Both the position numbers and the translations under genes were made by a program. 64,000 bases of DNA, taken from assembly GCF_011078175.1 (NCBI RefSeq), contig NZ_JAALCJ010000001.1, positions 124,001-188,000 of the forward strand. The letters run 5' to 3'. The notes under the pieces were generated by a model. That model did no database searches and had not been told where the DNA came from. It saw only the letters and a list, made by a program, of their open reading frames with translations. Source of the stretch: Enterobacter cloacae. Its GTDB lineage: Bacteria > Pseudomonadota > Gammaproteobacteria > Enterobacterales > Enterobacteriaceae. This document shows, piece by piece, positions 8,599-18,240 of this stretch. How positions within the stretch are numbered: position 1 is the stretch's first letter; each line of letters starts with the position of its first letter.

Positions 8599-9411
8599 AT
8601 GCAGGAAATTGATTTTTATCTGGTAGATGCCTTCAGCGACAGGGCGTTCGGCGGCAATGCGGCGGCGGTGTGTCCGCTGGAAGCGTGGCTGCCTGATGAG
8701 ACGCTGCTGAAGATGGCGAAGCAGCATAATCAGTCAGAGACGGCGTTCTTTGTACGAACGGACAACGGGTTTGAGCTGCGCTGGTTTACTACGCAGGATG
8801 AAATCAACCTCTGCGGCCATGCAACCCTCGCGGCTTCTCACGTTATTTTTGAATATCTGGATTACCCGCATACGGAAATTACCTTCACCACGCGCTTTGT
8901 CGGCGAACTGACGGTGAAACGCAGCGGCGACTGGCTGACGCTCAATTTCCCGGCGTGGTCAACCGAGGTTGTCGCTACTCCACCCGCAGTGCTCTTCAGC
9001 GCGCTGGGCATTAACGCGGCAAAAGAGGTGCGCGTGGGGCGCGATTACATGGTGGTGCTCGACTGCCAGCAGCAGGTAGAGGCGCTGATGCCGGATATCG
9101 CAGCCATGCTCCCGCTGGGGAAAATGGTCTGCGTTACGGCGCCGGGAGATGAGTATGATTTCGTCAGCCGTTTCTTCTGCCCGGGGGAAGGGGTGCCGGA
9201 GGATCCGGTGACGGGATCGGCTCACAGCATGCTGATCCCGTACTGGAGCGAAAAGCTCGGTAAAACGCAGATGTTGGCCCGCCAGGTCTCCTTGCGCGGC
9301 GGGGATTTACGCTGCGAGCTGAAGGGGGACCGCGTGCTGATTGGCGGGCAGGCCACGCTGTATATGAAGGGGAAAATTTTTCTTCGACTCCAGGACTACG
9401 TTCAACATTAA
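8599..9411 (+). CDS. PhzF-family isomerase-like protein, copy 2
   Basis: A 270-residue paralogue of the gene just upstream: the first 13 residues ([13 protein letters not shown]) are identical, and [19 protein letters not shown] and [27 protein letters not shown] are shared. The conserved glutamate in [11 protein letters not shown] is intact. AAGAGGAACC supplies the ribosome binding site, and the pair is probably one transcript. Its stop codon overlaps that of the convergent ptrR in the palindrome TTAA (9408-9411). Confidence 0.85.
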   Translation: MQEIDFYLVDAFSDRAFGGNAAAVCPLEAWLPDETLLKMAKQHNQSETAFFVRTDNGFELRWFTTQDEINLCGHATLAASHVIFEYLDYPHTEITFTTRFVGELTVKRSGDWLTLNFPAWSTEVVATPPAVLFSALGINAAKEVRVGRDYMVVLDCQQQVEALMPDIAAMLPLGKMVCVTAPGDEYDFVSRFFCPGEGVPEDPVTGSAHSMLIPYWSEKLGKTQMLARQVSLRGGDLRCELKGDRVLIGGQATLYMKGKIFLRLQDYVQH

Positions 9412-10286
9412 CAACCGGGCGCAGGTGGCTGACGCTCGTTCAGCAGCGCGATAAACGCCTCAAGCTGGCGGGTCATCGCCCCGCGTCGCCACACCAGCCA
9501 GGTGGTGAGCCAGCGCCAGTTTTCCGCCAGCGGCCACGCCGCCACCTGATGATGCCCCGGCATGCTCTCCAGCATGGAGCGGGGCATCAGCGCAATGCCT
9601 GCCCCGGCAATCACGCAGGCGAGCATCCCGTGGTAGGACTCCATCTCATGGATCCTTCCCGGCGTGACGCGGTCGGCATGAAACCAGCTCTCCAGATGAC
9701 GTCGGTAAGAACAGTTGGCGCGAAAGGCGTACACGTCGCTTCCGCTCACCTGCGTGGCTTTTGACACTTCCGCATGACCCGCAGGGGTGACCAGCATCAT
9801 CTCTTCCCGGTAAACCGGCATCCCTTCCAGTTCCGGGTGCGAGAGCGGCCCGTCGACAAAGGCGGCGCTAAGCGTCCCTTCAAGCACGCCGTCAATCATG
9901 GTTCCGGAAGGCCCGGTGGACAACGCAAACTGTATGCGCGGATAGCGCTGGTTAAACCGCGCCAGACTTTCCGGAATGCGTACGGCGGCGGTACTTTCCA
10001 GCGCGCCGAGAGAGAATAATCCCTGCGGTTCATCCCCGGCGACGACCATTCTCGCTTCGTCAACCAGTGCCAGGATCTGCTTGCTGTAGCGCAAAAAATT
10101 GTGTCCGGCGGGGGAAAGCCGCAGACGTTGATTCTCACGAATAAAAAGCTCTACGCCGAGATCCGCCTCAAGCTGTCGGATGCGGGTGGTGAGGTTTGAC
10201 GGTACACGGTGAACCTTGTGCGCCGCCTGGGTAATACTGCCGGTCAGTGCGACCGCGTTAAACATCTCAAGCTGTGTTAAGTCCAT
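9408..10286 (-). CDS. ptrR: LysR-family regulator PtrR (YneJ)
   Basis: A LysR-type regulator of 292 residues. The winged helix-turn-helix spans about residues 1-60 ([35 protein letters not shown]) and the substrate-binding domain follows. It matches E. coli YneJ/PtrR in length and in its position divergent from sad, where PtrR controls putrescine and GABA catabolism. The intergenic region (10287-10385) is the likely operator for both genes. Confidence 0.9.
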   Translation of the reverse strand: MDLTQLEMFNAVALTGSITQAAHKVHRVPSNLTTRIRQLEADLGVELFIRENQRLRLSPAGHNFLRYSKQILALVDEARMVVAGDEPQGLFSLGALESTAAVRIPESLARFNQRYPRIQFALSTGPSGTMIDGVLEGTLSAAFVDGPLSHPELEGMPVYREEMMLVTPAGHAEVSKATQVSGSDVYAFRANCSYRRHLESWFHADRVTPGRIHEMESYHGMLACVIAGAGIALMPRSMLESMPGHHQVAAWPLAENWRWLTTWLVWRRGAMTRQLEAFIALLNERQPPAPGC

Positions 10287-10385
10287 GCCATTCTCGATTC
10301 GTGAATAAGGTGGTGAGTATTATTCATTTTTAAGAAATAGCAGAGTAGGCCACAATCAATCAACCGTTATTACGTGGAGAACAAC

Positions 10386-11768
10386 ATGACCTATTCATCT
10401 GCTACCCATGCCCTTTCTGTCAATCCGGCTACCGGCGAAACGGTGGCTGCATATCCGTGGGCAACGTCCCGGGACGTTGAACGTGCCATTGCGCAGGCGG
10501 ATACCGGTTTTAACAAGTGGCGACGCGAAAGCGTAGCGCACCGGGCGCAGAAACTTCGCGATCTGGGGACGGCGCTGCGTAGCCGTGCGGAAGAGATGGC
10601 GCAGACGATCTCCCGTGAGATGGGCAAGCCGATTGTGCAGGCGCGTGCGGAGGTGGCTAAGTCCGCCAGCCTTTGCGACTGGTACGCTGAACACGGCCCG
10701 GCTATGCTGCGCCCGGAATCTACCCAGGTCGAAAATGCGGTGATTGAATATCGTCCGCTGGGCCCGATTCTGGCAGTGATGCCGTGGAACTTCCCCCTCT
10801 GGCAGGTGCTGCGCGGTGCGGTGCCGATCCTGCTGGCAGGGAACAGCTATCTGCTTAAACATGCGCCTAATGTGCTCGGCTCGGCGGAGCTGATCGGGAA
10901 GGTTTTTGCGGATGCCGGTTTCCCTGAGGGGGTCTTTGGCTGGGTGAACGCGACGAATGACGGCGTCAGCCAGGCGATTAACGATCGTCGTATCGCGGCG
11001 GTGACCGTAACCGGCAGCGTTCGGGCTGGTGCGGCAATTGGTGCGCAGGCGGGCGCGGCGCTGAAGAAATGCGTGCTGGAGCTGGGCGGTTCCGATCCGT
11101 TTATCGTCCTGAACGATGCCGATCTGGATCTGGCCGTCAACGCGGCCGTGGCCGGACGTTATCAGAATACCGGGCAGGTTTGCGCGGCGGCGAAACGCTT
11201 TATTGTGGAAGCGGGCGTAGCGGACGCCTTTACCCAACGCTTTGTTGACGCGGTCAAGGCGCTGAAGATGGGCGCACCGGATGAAGAAGATAACTATATT
11301 GGCCCGATGGCGCGATTTGATCTTCGCGATGAACTGCATCAGCAGGTGCAGGCTACGCTGGCGGAAGGGGCGACCCTGCTGCTCGGCGGAGAGAAAATTG
11401 CCGGGAGCGGTAACTATTATGCGCCAACCGTACTCGGCGGCGTCACCCCACAGATGACGGCTTTTCGTCAGGAACTGTTTGGCCCGGTGGCCGCGATTAC
11501 CGTCGCGAACGATGCGGCGCATGCGTTGCAGCTGGCTAACGACAGCGATTTTGGCCTATCGGCGACGGTCTTTACCACGAACGATGCGCTGGCAGAAACC
11601 TTCTCTCGCGAGCTGGAGTGCGGCGGGGTGTTTATCAACGGCTACAGCGCGAGCGATGCGCGCGTCGCGTTCGGCGGGGTGAAGAAGAGCGGCTTCGGGC
11701 GAGAGCTTTCTCATTTCGGTCTGCATGAGTTCTGTAATGTGCAGACGGTGTGGAAGGATCGCGTGTAA
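10386..11768 (+). CDS. sad: NAD-dependent succinate semialdehyde dehydrogenase Sad
   Basis: An aldehyde dehydrogenase of 460 residues that oxidises succinate semialdehyde to succinate in putrescine and GABA breakdown. Motifs: NAD-binding MPWNFPLWQV and VTVTGSVRAGAAIG, catalytic-glutamate segment VLELGGSDPF, and nucleophile cysteine in NTGQVCAAAKR. It matches E. coli Sad/YneI throughout. The ATG at 10386 has GTGGAG 6-7 bases upstream. It is divergent from its likely regulator ptrR. Confidence 0.95.
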   Translation: MTYSSATHALSVNPATGETVAAYPWATSRDVERAIAQADTGFNKWRRESVAHRAQKLRDLGTALRSRAEEMAQTISREMGKPIVQARAEVAKSASLCDWYAEHGPAMLRPESTQVENAVIEYRPLGPILAVMPWNFPLWQVLRGAVPILLAGNSYLLKHAPNVLGSAELIGKVFADAGFPEGVFGWVNATNDGVSQAINDRRIAAVTVTGSVRAGAAIGAQAGAALKKCVLELGGSDPFIVLNDADLDLAVNAAVAGRYQNTGQVCAAAKRFIVEAGVADAFTQRFVDAVKALKMGAPDEEDNYIGPMARFDLRDELHQQVQATLAEGATLLLGGEKIAGSGNYYAPTVLGGVTPQMTAFRQELFGPVAAITVANDAAHALQLANDSDFGLSATVFTTNDALAETFSRELECGGVFINGYSASDARVAFGGVKKSGFGRELSHFGLHEFCNVQTVWKDRV

Positions 11769-11774
11769 TAGTAT

Positions 11775-11803
11775 GGCCGGGTAAGGCAAGGACGCTACCC
11801 GGC
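11775..11803. repeat. Degenerate REP-type palindrome
   Basis: GGCCGGGTAAGGC...GCTACCCGGC, a shorter and imperfect relative of the REP copies at 959, 5355 and 6373. It begins six bases after the sad stop codon. Confidence 0.65.
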
Positions 11804-11895
11804 AATTCCCGTTTCCTGTCATTATTCTGCAATGGTTCTGTCATTTTCGTTTCGTAGACTCGCTCGCGCCTAACGTATTGTTACAGAAGAAAATT

Positions 11896-13485
11896 ATGAA
11901 CCTAACGCAAATTTTTCGTCGTCTTGCGCCGCGCTTTATTCCTCGTCAGTTTGGCCTGCTGACCGGCATCTTTTGTATTATTGGCCTTTTCTCCGCTCTA
12001 CAACTCTCTTCCTCCTTCCTGCTGACTGCCTCCCTGAATCAAGCCCAGCGTAACGAACAGCGCAATCAGCTGGCCTGGCAGCAACAGAGCAGGCTGGATC
12101 AGGCGCGCGTCTCCCTCCTGGCCGCAAGCGATCTGCTCAACCGCTCCGGCGTGTACTTTATGCAGGATAAAGAGACCGGCTCGGAAGGGAGCTGGCATAG
12201 CCTGATGGAAGAAGCGCAAAACTCCCTGGCGGCGTCTCAGCGAGCATGGCAGGCCTGGCTCGCGCTTAATCCGCCGAAAGACGACGGGCTGGTTAACAGC
12301 TATCAGCTGTTTTTTGACGCCATCCGAGAGCAGGCGGAGGGGCTGGTGAAAACCAACAGCATCGACCTCTTTTTCGCCGTACCCGCCCAGGCGTTTCAGA
12401 CCGATTTTAATGACCACTTCGCACGCTATCAGCAACGGAGTGAAAAGCAGGCGTTGCTGGGGCGTCAGTCGCTCATGGACCAACTGTCAGACCTGCAACG
12501 GCTATTTCTGTTTGCGCCGTTGGTGCTGCTGGGCATTGCCATTGCCGTCTGGTTCGGAATGGCGAAGTGGGTGATAACCCCGCTACGCCGAATGATTGTT
12601 CATATTAACCAGCTCGCGGCAGGAGATTTGTCAGGCACGCCGCCTGGCGTTGTGCACTTTAATCGGGAAATCAGCCAGCTCAGCGGCAGTATTACCGCCA
12701 TGCAGCGCGGGTTACAACAGCTGGTGACTCAGGTCAGCGAGGCCACTACCTCCATGGTTGAAAATATCGGGTCGCTTGCGCAGGGAAATCAGAAGCTCTA
12801 TCAGCAGTCCACGCGGCAGGCCAAAGAGCTGGAGGAGGTGACGGCGCATATCGCCGATCTCGAAACCCATGTTGAGGGAAACACGGGTTATGCGAAACTC
12901 GCCCGCACGCGTGCCGAGGAGGCCCGACAGGCTGCGGCCAACGGGGAGCAAATGATGTCCGCGGTGAATGGCTCAATGCAGACGATCGTGGACCGATCCT
13001 CAGAGATGCGCGGGATCGTCGCGATGATCGACAGCGTGGCGTTTCAGACCAATATTCTGGCCCTTAACGCGGCCATCGAAGCCGCCCATGCGGGGGAGCA
13101 GGGACGCGGATTTGCAGTGGTCGCCCGGGAAGTGGGGCTGCTGGCCCGAAAAAGCAGTCACTCGACGCAAACCATCCAGGCGCTGATTAACCACTCGCTA
13201 CAGGGCATAGAAGAAGGTTCCCAGGTGGTAAACCGTCTGGAAGATAATCTGCAACAGGTCACCGGACTGGTGGGGACCCTGAGCAGCCTGCTGAATGATA
13301 TTTCACTTGCCACCCTAAATCAGGGGGAAAGTATTCATCAGATGACCCGTCAGCTTCAGGCGCTGAATCACGTATCGCGTCAGACGGATGTGCTGGTTAA
13401 CGAAGCGTCAAATGCCTCTGAGCTTCTGCATCAGGAGTCCGATCTTTTATTACAGGCCGTCTCGCGTTTTCGTCTCCCTGCCTGA
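11896..13485 (+). CDS. Methyl-accepting chemotaxis protein
   Basis: A membrane chemoreceptor of 529 residues: N-terminal transmembrane helix at about 20-43, periplasmic four-helix-type domain to about 198, second membrane helix (LFLFAPLVLLGIAIAVWFGMA), HAMP region, and a cytoplasmic coiled coil. The signalling tip is [37 protein letters not shown], the CheA/CheW contact site. The C-terminus (SRFRLPA) lacks the NWETF-type pentapeptide that tethers CheR and CheB. The ATG at 11896 is preferred over a TTG at 11878. E. coli has no receptor at this position; the ligand is unknown. Confidence 0.88.
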   Translation: MNLTQIFRRLAPRFIPRQFGLLTGIFCIIGLFSALQLSSSFLLTASLNQAQRNEQRNQLAWQQQSRLDQARVSLLAASDLLNRSGVYFMQDKETGSEGSWHSLMEEAQNSLAASQRAWQAWLALNPPKDDGLVNSYQLFFDAIREQAEGLVKTNSIDLFFAVPAQAFQTDFNDHFARYQQRSEKQALLGRQSLMDQLSDLQRLFLFAPLVLLGIAIAVWFGMAKWVITPLRRMIVHINQLAAGDLSGTPPGVVHFNREISQLSGSITAMQRGLQQLVTQVSEATTSMVENIGSLAQGNQKLYQQSTRQAKELEEVTAHIADLETHVEGNTGYAKLARTRAEEARQAAANGEQMMSAVNGSMQTIVDRSSEMRGIVAMIDSVAFQTNILALNAAIEAAHAGEQGRGFAVVAREVGLLARKSSHSTQTIQALINHSLQGIEEGSQVVNRLEDNLQQVTGLVGTLSSLLNDISLATLNQGESIHQMTRQLQALNHVSRQTDVLVNEASNASELLHQESDLLLQAVSRFRLPA

Positions 13486-13547
13486 CGTGATGTATTAGCC
13501 TCTGTTATACTCGCAGCCCGTTTTAGCCTGAGGGCAAGGAGCAAAGT

Positions 13548-14474
13548 GTGGCTGCGGTCATCCATAATGAGATGCTGGACGAAATTCTGGCGCAGGTTCG
13601 TCCGCTACTGGGGCAGGGTAAGGTTGCCGATTACATTCCCGCGTTAGCCTCAATCAGCGGTAAAAAGCTCGGCATCGCCGTTTGTACAATCGACGGGCAA
13701 TGTTTTCAGGCGGGAGACGCGCTTGAGCGCTTTTCGATTCAGTCGATCTCCAAAGTGCTAAGCCTCGTTGCCGCCATGCGCCAGTATGACGAGCAGGAGA
13801 TCTGGCAGCGGGTGGGCAAAGATCCGTCCGGCCAGCCGTTTAACTCCCTTCTCCAGCTGGAAATCGAACAGGGTAAGCCGCGTAACCCGTTTATAAATGC
13901 CGGGGCGCTGGTGGTGTGCGATATGCTGCAAAGCCGGCTGAGCGCGCCGCGTCAGCGGATGCTCCAGATTGTGCGACAGCTTTCCGGCGTGCAGGACATC
14001 GCATACGATCCGGTGGTCGCGCGCTCTGAGTTTGAACACTCTGCACGTAATGCCGCCATCGCCTGGCTGATGAAGTCCTTCGGCAACTTTCATAATGATG
14101 TCGCTACGGTGCTGCAAAACTATTTTCATTACTGCGCGCTGAAGATGAACTGCGTCGAACTGGCGCAAACTTTTCTGTTTCTGGCGCATCAGGGCCATGC
14201 CCCGCATCTGGGTGAGGACGTTGTCTCCCCGATGCAGGCCCGGCAGATCAACGCGTTAATGGCCACCAGCGGAATGTATCAGAACGCCGGTGAGTTTGCC
14301 TGGCGCGTGGGGCTGCCGGCTAAATCCGGCGTGGGCGGTGGGGTTGTGGCGATTGTCCCCCACGAGATGGCGATTGCCGTCTGGAGCCCGGAACTGGACG
14401 AGACCGGTAATTCACTGGCGGGCGTGGCAGCGCTGGAGCAACTGACCAAACGTCTCGGACGGTCCGTATACTGA
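13548..14474 (+). CDS. glsB: Glutaminase GlsB (YneH)
   Basis: A serine-dependent glutaminase that converts glutamine to glutamate and ammonia. It has 308 residues, identical in length to E. coli GlsB. Catalytic motif: [12 protein letters not shown], the S-x-x-K pair of the beta-lactamase-like fold. Other conserved segments are [15 protein letters not shown] and [14 protein letters not shown]. The GTG start has AAGGAG 8 bases upstream and matches the E. coli start. Its TGA overlaps the ATG of yneG. Confidence 0.95.
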   Translation: MAAVIHNEMLDEILAQVRPLLGQGKVADYIPALASISGKKLGIAVCTIDGQCFQAGDALERFSIQSISKVLSLVAAMRQYDEQEIWQRVGKDPSGQPFNSLLQLEIEQGKPRNPFINAGALVVCDMLQSRLSAPRQRMLQIVRQLSGVQDIAYDPVVARSEFEHSARNAAIAWLMKSFGNFHNDVATVLQNYFHYCALKMNCVELAQTFLFLAHQGHAPHLGEDVVSPMQARQINALMATSGMYQNAGEFAWRVGLPAKSGVGGGVVAIVPHEMAIAVWSPELDETGNSLAGVAALEQLTKRLGRSVY

Positions 14475-14836
14475 TGTGCACGTTAGATCCTTTATTCGCG
14501 CGCCTGGCTCGCTCCACGTTTCGTTCACGATTTCATTTAGGGATGAAAGAGCGGCAATACTGCTGGGATAAGGGCGCGGAGACTATCGATAAGCATGCCG
14601 CTGATTTTGTAGCCGCGCGGCTGGCGCCTGCACACCCGGTGAATGACGGTAAGCAGACGCCGATGCGTGGCCATCCGGTCTTTATCGCCCAGCATGCCAC
14701 GGCAACCTGCTGTCGGGGCTGTCTGGCTAAGTGGCATGCTATCCCGCAGGGCATGCCGCTGAGTGCGCAGCAACAGCAGTATATTGTCAACGTGATCCAT
14801 CATTGGCTGGTCATTGAGGTAAATCGTGCCTCCTGA
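14474..14836 (+). CDS. yneG: DUF4186 protein YneG
   Basis: A 120-residue conserved protein matching E. coli YneG, with the family core RGHPVFIAQHATATCCRGCLAKWH; the cysteine/histidine cluster suggests metal binding. It overlaps the glsB stop by one base (TGATG), so the two are translationally coupled, as in E. coli. Its function is unknown. Confidence 0.88.
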   Translation: MCTLDPLFARLARSTFRSRFHLGMKERQYCWDKGAETIDKHAADFVAARLAPAHPVNDGKQTPMRGHPVFIAQHATATCCRGCLAKWHAIPQGMPLSAQQQQYIVNVIHHWLVIEVNRAS

Positions 14837-14894
14837 ACTGACAATGTCTCTGTTTAAGCTACGCTTTTACTAATGCTCAGCGTCAGGAGACGTT

Positions 14895-15860
14895 ATGAAA
14901 GCACCTCAAATTCCCGTTAATGAAACGGAGCGCATGAATGCTCTGCGCGAGTCCGGTCTGCTTGAGATCGACTCTTATCCCGCGTTTGATCGTCTCACGC
15001 GGCTGGCAACACGCTTTTTCAGGGTGCCGCTGGCAATGATTACGCTGGTGGATGACCACGCAACGATCGTGAAGTCTGCCGACGGCCGGGCACCCGTTAG
15101 CCAGCCTCGCGAATTCTCTTTTTGTGGTCATACGATTCTGGGAGACGCGCCGCTGGTGGTGGGTGATACGCTGCTGGACGAACGCTTTGCGGACAATCCG
15201 CAGGTGGTGGGAGACCCGGGCGTGCGCTTTTATGCCGGTTTTCCGCTGCGTTTACGTGACGGGGCGTGCGTAGGCTCGTTGTGTCTCGTTGATTATGCAC
15301 CGCGTGAGTTTTCGGCGGCGGATTCCGCCGTACTGGCCGATCTTAGCGCGCTGGCTGAGGATGAATTTGCAGCCGTAAGCGCGGCCACAACCGATGAACT
15401 CACGGGGCTGTTTAACCGTCGCGGGTTTAACCAGTTTGCGCAGTTTGCACTGTCGGTTTCGCAGCGTCGGGCAGAACCGTTAACCCTTGGCTGGCTGGAT
15501 CTGGACCATTTCAAAACCATTAACGATCGCTTCGGACATCAGGAGGGGGACAAAGCTCTGAAAGCGATGGCCGCCCTGATGCGTTCCTCGTTCCGCGAGG
15601 CCGACCTGCTGGTACGTTTCGGGGGAGACGAGTTCGCGGTGCTGTTTGCGGATACCGATGAGCCTGGCGCATGGATCGCCATGCAGTATCTCGTCGAACA
15701 AACGGAAAAGTATAACGCGCGTCAGCTGCATCCCTGGTCGTTACAGTTCTCCTGGGGGCTGAGCGAGTTCGATCATCACCGCAACGATATGCAGGCATGG
15801 TTAAAACACGCGGATGCGCAAATGTATGCCATGAAGCGGCAACACCACGGCGAAAAATGA
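14895..15860 (+). CDS. GAF-GGDEF diguanylate cyclase
   Basis: A soluble protein of 321 residues that should make cyclic di-GMP. Residues about 25-160 form a GAF sensor domain (FSFCGHTIL, VRFYAGFPLRLRDGACVGSLCLVD). Residues about 166-318 form the GGDEF domain with TDELTGLFNRRGF, an intact active site RFGGDEFAVLF (243-247) and an intact inhibitory RxxD site (R234-D237), five residues before GGDEF. The E. coli gene at this position, yneF, instead has a membrane sensor, so the local cyclase differs in input. The effector bound by the GAF domain cannot be read from the sequence. Confidence 0.9.
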   Translation: MKAPQIPVNETERMNALRESGLLEIDSYPAFDRLTRLATRFFRVPLAMITLVDDHATIVKSADGRAPVSQPREFSFCGHTILGDAPLVVGDTLLDERFADNPQVVGDPGVRFYAGFPLRLRDGACVGSLCLVDYAPREFSAADSAVLADLSALAEDEFAAVSAATTDELTGLFNRRGFNQFAQFALSVSQRRAEPLTLGWLDLDHFKTINDRFGHQEGDKALKAMAALMRSSFREADLLVRFGGDEFAVLFADTDEPGAWIAMQYLVEQTEKYNARQLHPWSLQFSWGLSEFDHHRNDMQAWLKHADAQMYAMKRQHHGEK

Positions 15861-15942
15861 CATAACGAAATCCTATGTCATCGCCTATTGCGTTACAAAA
15901 ATGTTAATAGCAAAGTGGAGAGATTCAACCTAAGGACGCGAA

Positions 15943-16470
15943 ATGAACTCTCCCATGCTGATTAAACCTCTCTCCCGGCAGGACATCCTCACCCACATCG
16001 ATGCCCTGAACGATATTCTCGTCAACTGTGTCAACGGCGGCGCCTCCGTCAGCTTTATGCTGCCATTTACTGCCGGGAAAGCCCAAACCTTCTGGCTCGG
16101 CGTCGCAGACAGCATCGGGCGCGACGAGCGTACCGTCCTGGGCTGTTTTGATGCGGACCAGGGGCTGGTTGGCACGGTCCAGCTGATCACCGATCAGCCT
16201 GAAAACCAGCCGCACCGCGCAGATGTCGCGAAACTGCTGGTTCATGAGAAGGCGCGCCGTAAAGGGGCGGCAATGGCGCTGATGGAAGCCCTGGAGGCGG
16301 TTGCGCGTGAGAAAGCGCTTACGGTGCTGGTGCTTGATACCTCGACGGGCAGCGGCGCGGAGGCGTTTTACCAACGAGCGGGCTGGCAAAAAGCAGGGGA
16401 GATCCCACGCTACGCCCTGTTGCCGAACGGGGACATGACGGCGACCTCGGTGTTCTATAAATTTTTGTGA
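15943..16470 (+). CDS. GNAT-family N-acetyltransferase
   Basis: A 175-residue single-domain GNAT enzyme. The acetyl-CoA loop region reads VAKLLVHEKARRKGAAMALMEALE, followed by a beta-strand and FYQRAGWQKAGEIPRYALLPNG. AAGGA precedes the ATG. It lies between the cyclase and uxaB in the same direction but with its own spacing. The substrate is unknown. Confidence 0.8.
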   Translation: MNSPMLIKPLSRQDILTHIDALNDILVNCVNGGASVSFMLPFTAGKAQTFWLGVADSIGRDERTVLGCFDADQGLVGTVQLITDQPENQPHRADVAKLLVHEKARRKGAAMALMEALEAVAREKALTVLVLDTSTGSGAEAFYQRAGWQKAGEIPRYALLPNGDMTATSVFYKFL

Positions 16471-16587
16471 TTATTTTTCACCATCGCGTCCTGAGTTGAT
16501 CCAGACAGGGGTTATGGTCCTGAAGTTTTGATAAGTTATTACACCAATCTTAACGGGCTGTATGACTAATTATAAAGGACCTCCATT

Positions 16588-18039
16588 GTGAACACACTCA
16601 ACCGTCGTGAATTCCCCGGTGCGCGCTATCCTGAACGTATCATCCAGTTTGGCGAAGGTAACTTTCTGCGCGCGTTCGTTGACTGGCAAATCGACCTCTT
16701 AAACGAGCATACCGATCTCAATGCAGGTGTGGTGATTGTGCGGCCGATCCAGAGCGATTTTCCGCCGTCGCTGAACACCCAGGAGGGTCTGTATACCACG
16801 ATTATTCGTGGTCTGAATGAACAGGGAGAAGCGGTAAGCGATGCGCGTCTTATTCGTTCCGTGAATCGTGAAATCAGCGTCTACAGCCAGTACGATGAAT
16901 TTCTGAAGCTCGCCCATAACCCGGACATGCGGTTTGTCTTCTCCAATACCACGGAGGCGGGGATCTGCTATCACGCGGGCGATAAGTTTGACGATGCGCC
17001 AGCTGTCAGCTATCCGGCCAAACTAACGCGTCTGCTGTTCGAACGTTTTACCCACTTTAACGGGGCTGCGGATAAAGGCTGGATCATCATTCCTTGTGAG
17101 CTTATCGACTACAACGGCGATGCCCTGTGTGAACTGGTGCTGCGCTATGCGCAGAAGTGGGCGCTGCCGGCGGCATTCATTGCCTGGCTGAATGATGCTA
17201 ACACCTTCTGTTCGACGCTGGTTGACCGCATTGTTACCGGCTATCCGCGTGATGAGGTGGCAGAGCTGGAAGCCGGGCTGGGGTATCATGACAGCTTCCT
17301 CGACACGGCAGAACATTTCTATCTGTTTGTTATACAGGGGCCAAAATCACTTGCTGCTGAACTGCGCCTGGATAAATACCCGCTCAACGTCCTGATTGTT
17401 GACGATATCAAGCCGTATAAAGAGCGTAAGGTGGCGATCCTCAACGGCGCGCACACGGCGCTGGTTCCGGTCGCTTTTCAGGCCGGCCTGGATACGGTAG
17501 GGGAAGCCATGAACGACGCGGAAATTTGCGCGTTCGTAGAGAAGGCTATTTATGAGGAGATCATTCCGGTCCTGGATCTGCCGCGCGACGAGCTGCACTC
17601 CTTCGCCAGTGCCGTAACGGGGCGTTTTCGTAATCCGTACATTAAGCATCAGCTGCTGTCGATTGCACTGAACGGGATGACCAAGTACCGTACCCGCATT
17701 CTGCCGCAACTGCTGGCAGGGCAGAAGGCGACCGGCAAACTGCCAGCACGTCTGACTTTTGCTCTGGCGGCGCTGATTGCATTTTACCGTGCCGAGCGCA
17801 ACGGTGAGCGCTATCCGGTGCAGGACGATGCGCACTGGCTTGAACGTTACCAGCAGCTGTGGACGCAACATGGCGACAAACAGGTCACTACACCTGAACT
17901 GGTATCGTCGGTGTTAAGCGTGAGCGAACACTGGGAACAGGATCTCACGCTGGTGAACGGACTGGTAGAACAGGTTGCGCAGGATCTGGATGCGATTTTA
18001 AGCAAAGGCATGCGCGATGCGGTGAAACCGCTCTGCTAA
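16588..18039 (+). CDS. uxaB: Tagaturonate reductase UxaB
   Basis: A 483-residue NADH-dependent polyol dehydrogenase-type enzyme that reduces D-tagaturonate to D-altronate in galacturonate catabolism. Signatures: [59 protein letters not shown]. The GTG start follows AAAGGACC. A possible ExuR half-site (ACACCAATCTT near 16551) lies upstream but is weak. A strong terminator follows. A GH28 enzyme lies 10 kb away, so pectin-derived sugars may be a common theme. Confidence 0.94.
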   Translation: MNTLNRREFPGARYPERIIQFGEGNFLRAFVDWQIDLLNEHTDLNAGVVIVRPIQSDFPPSLNTQEGLYTTIIRGLNEQGEAVSDARLIRSVNREISVYSQYDEFLKLAHNPDMRFVFSNTTEAGICYHAGDKFDDAPAVSYPAKLTRLLFERFTHFNGAADKGWIIIPCELIDYNGDALCELVLRYAQKWALPAAFIAWLNDANTFCSTLVDRIVTGYPRDEVAELEAGLGYHDSFLDTAEHFYLFVIQGPKSLAAELRLDKYPLNVLIVDDIKPYKERKVAILNGAHTALVPVAFQAGLDTVGEAMNDAEICAFVEKAIYEEIIPVLDLPRDELHSFASAVTGRFRNPYIKHQLLSIALNGMTKYRTRILPQLLAGQKATGKLPARLTFALAALIAFYRAERNGERYPVQDDAHWLERYQQLWTQHGDKQVTTPELVSSVLSVSEHWEQDLTLVNGLVEQVAQDLDAILSKGMRDAVKPLC

Positions 18040-18046
18040 TCCTAAT

Positions 18047-18069
18047 GCCCGGCGTTTGCCGGGTTTTTT
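18047..18069 (+). terminator. Rho-independent terminator of uxaB
   Basis: A 6-bp stem CCCGGC-GTTT-GCCGGG (18048-18063) followed by six T residues, eight bases after the uxaB stop. Confidence 0.9.
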
Positions 18070-18079
18070 ACAGACCCCA

Positions 18080-18096
18080 TTTAGTTACAACATACT
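18080..18096 (-). other. Tus-binding replication terminator (Ter) site
   Basis: On the - strand AGTATGTTGTAACTAAA matches the Ter consensus AGNATGTTGTAAYKAA completely. The end carrying AG (the GC6, fork-blocking face) points right, so forks arriving from high coordinates, after crossing dif at 30.1 kb, would be stopped while forks from the left pass. As I recall, E. coli TerC occupies the same uxaB-yneE neighbourhood, which makes this its positional counterpart. Confidence 0.93.
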
Positions 18097-18187
18097 ATAC
18101 GTTTTTTTTTAAAAAAACTCATGCAGCACCGTGCGATTGATGCTTAACAGGTCAGATGATGCAATGAACTATTAACATGCTTGCAAC

Positions 18188-18203
18188 CGTGAGGGGGATC
18201 ACG
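18188..18203. promoter_or_regulatory. Possible CRP site upstream of yneE
   Basis: CGTGA-GGGGGA-TCACG has the exact GTGA-N6-TCAC core of a CRP site and is palindromic at the outer bases. It lies 38 bases before the yneE ATG. No promoter elements are obvious. Confidence 0.4.
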
Positions 18204-18240
18204 TTTAATAGCCGCGCTCTTTACTCTTCTGAAGCTGATT

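Noticed and set aside
10395..11522. A 375-codon open frame on the - strand, antisense to sad
   Set aside because: It is a mirror of the well-conserved aldehyde dehydrogenase frame. Its protein is rich in Arg and His with no domain, as expected from the complement of GC-rich coding DNA.
15857..15881. ATGACATA / TATGTCAT inverted repeat overlapping the stop codon of the GGDEF gene
   Set aside because: The stem is A+T rich, the loop is 9 bases and no T-run follows, so neither a terminator nor an operator can be claimed.
16541..16561. Possible ExuR operator before uxaB (ACACCAATCTT)
   Set aside because: Only one half of the ExuR palindrome is recognisable; the other half does not match.
18101..18117. 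Oligo-T followed by oligo-A just downstream of the Ter site, resembling a second terminator
   Set aside because: It has no GC stem. The real uxaB terminator is at 18047-18069.
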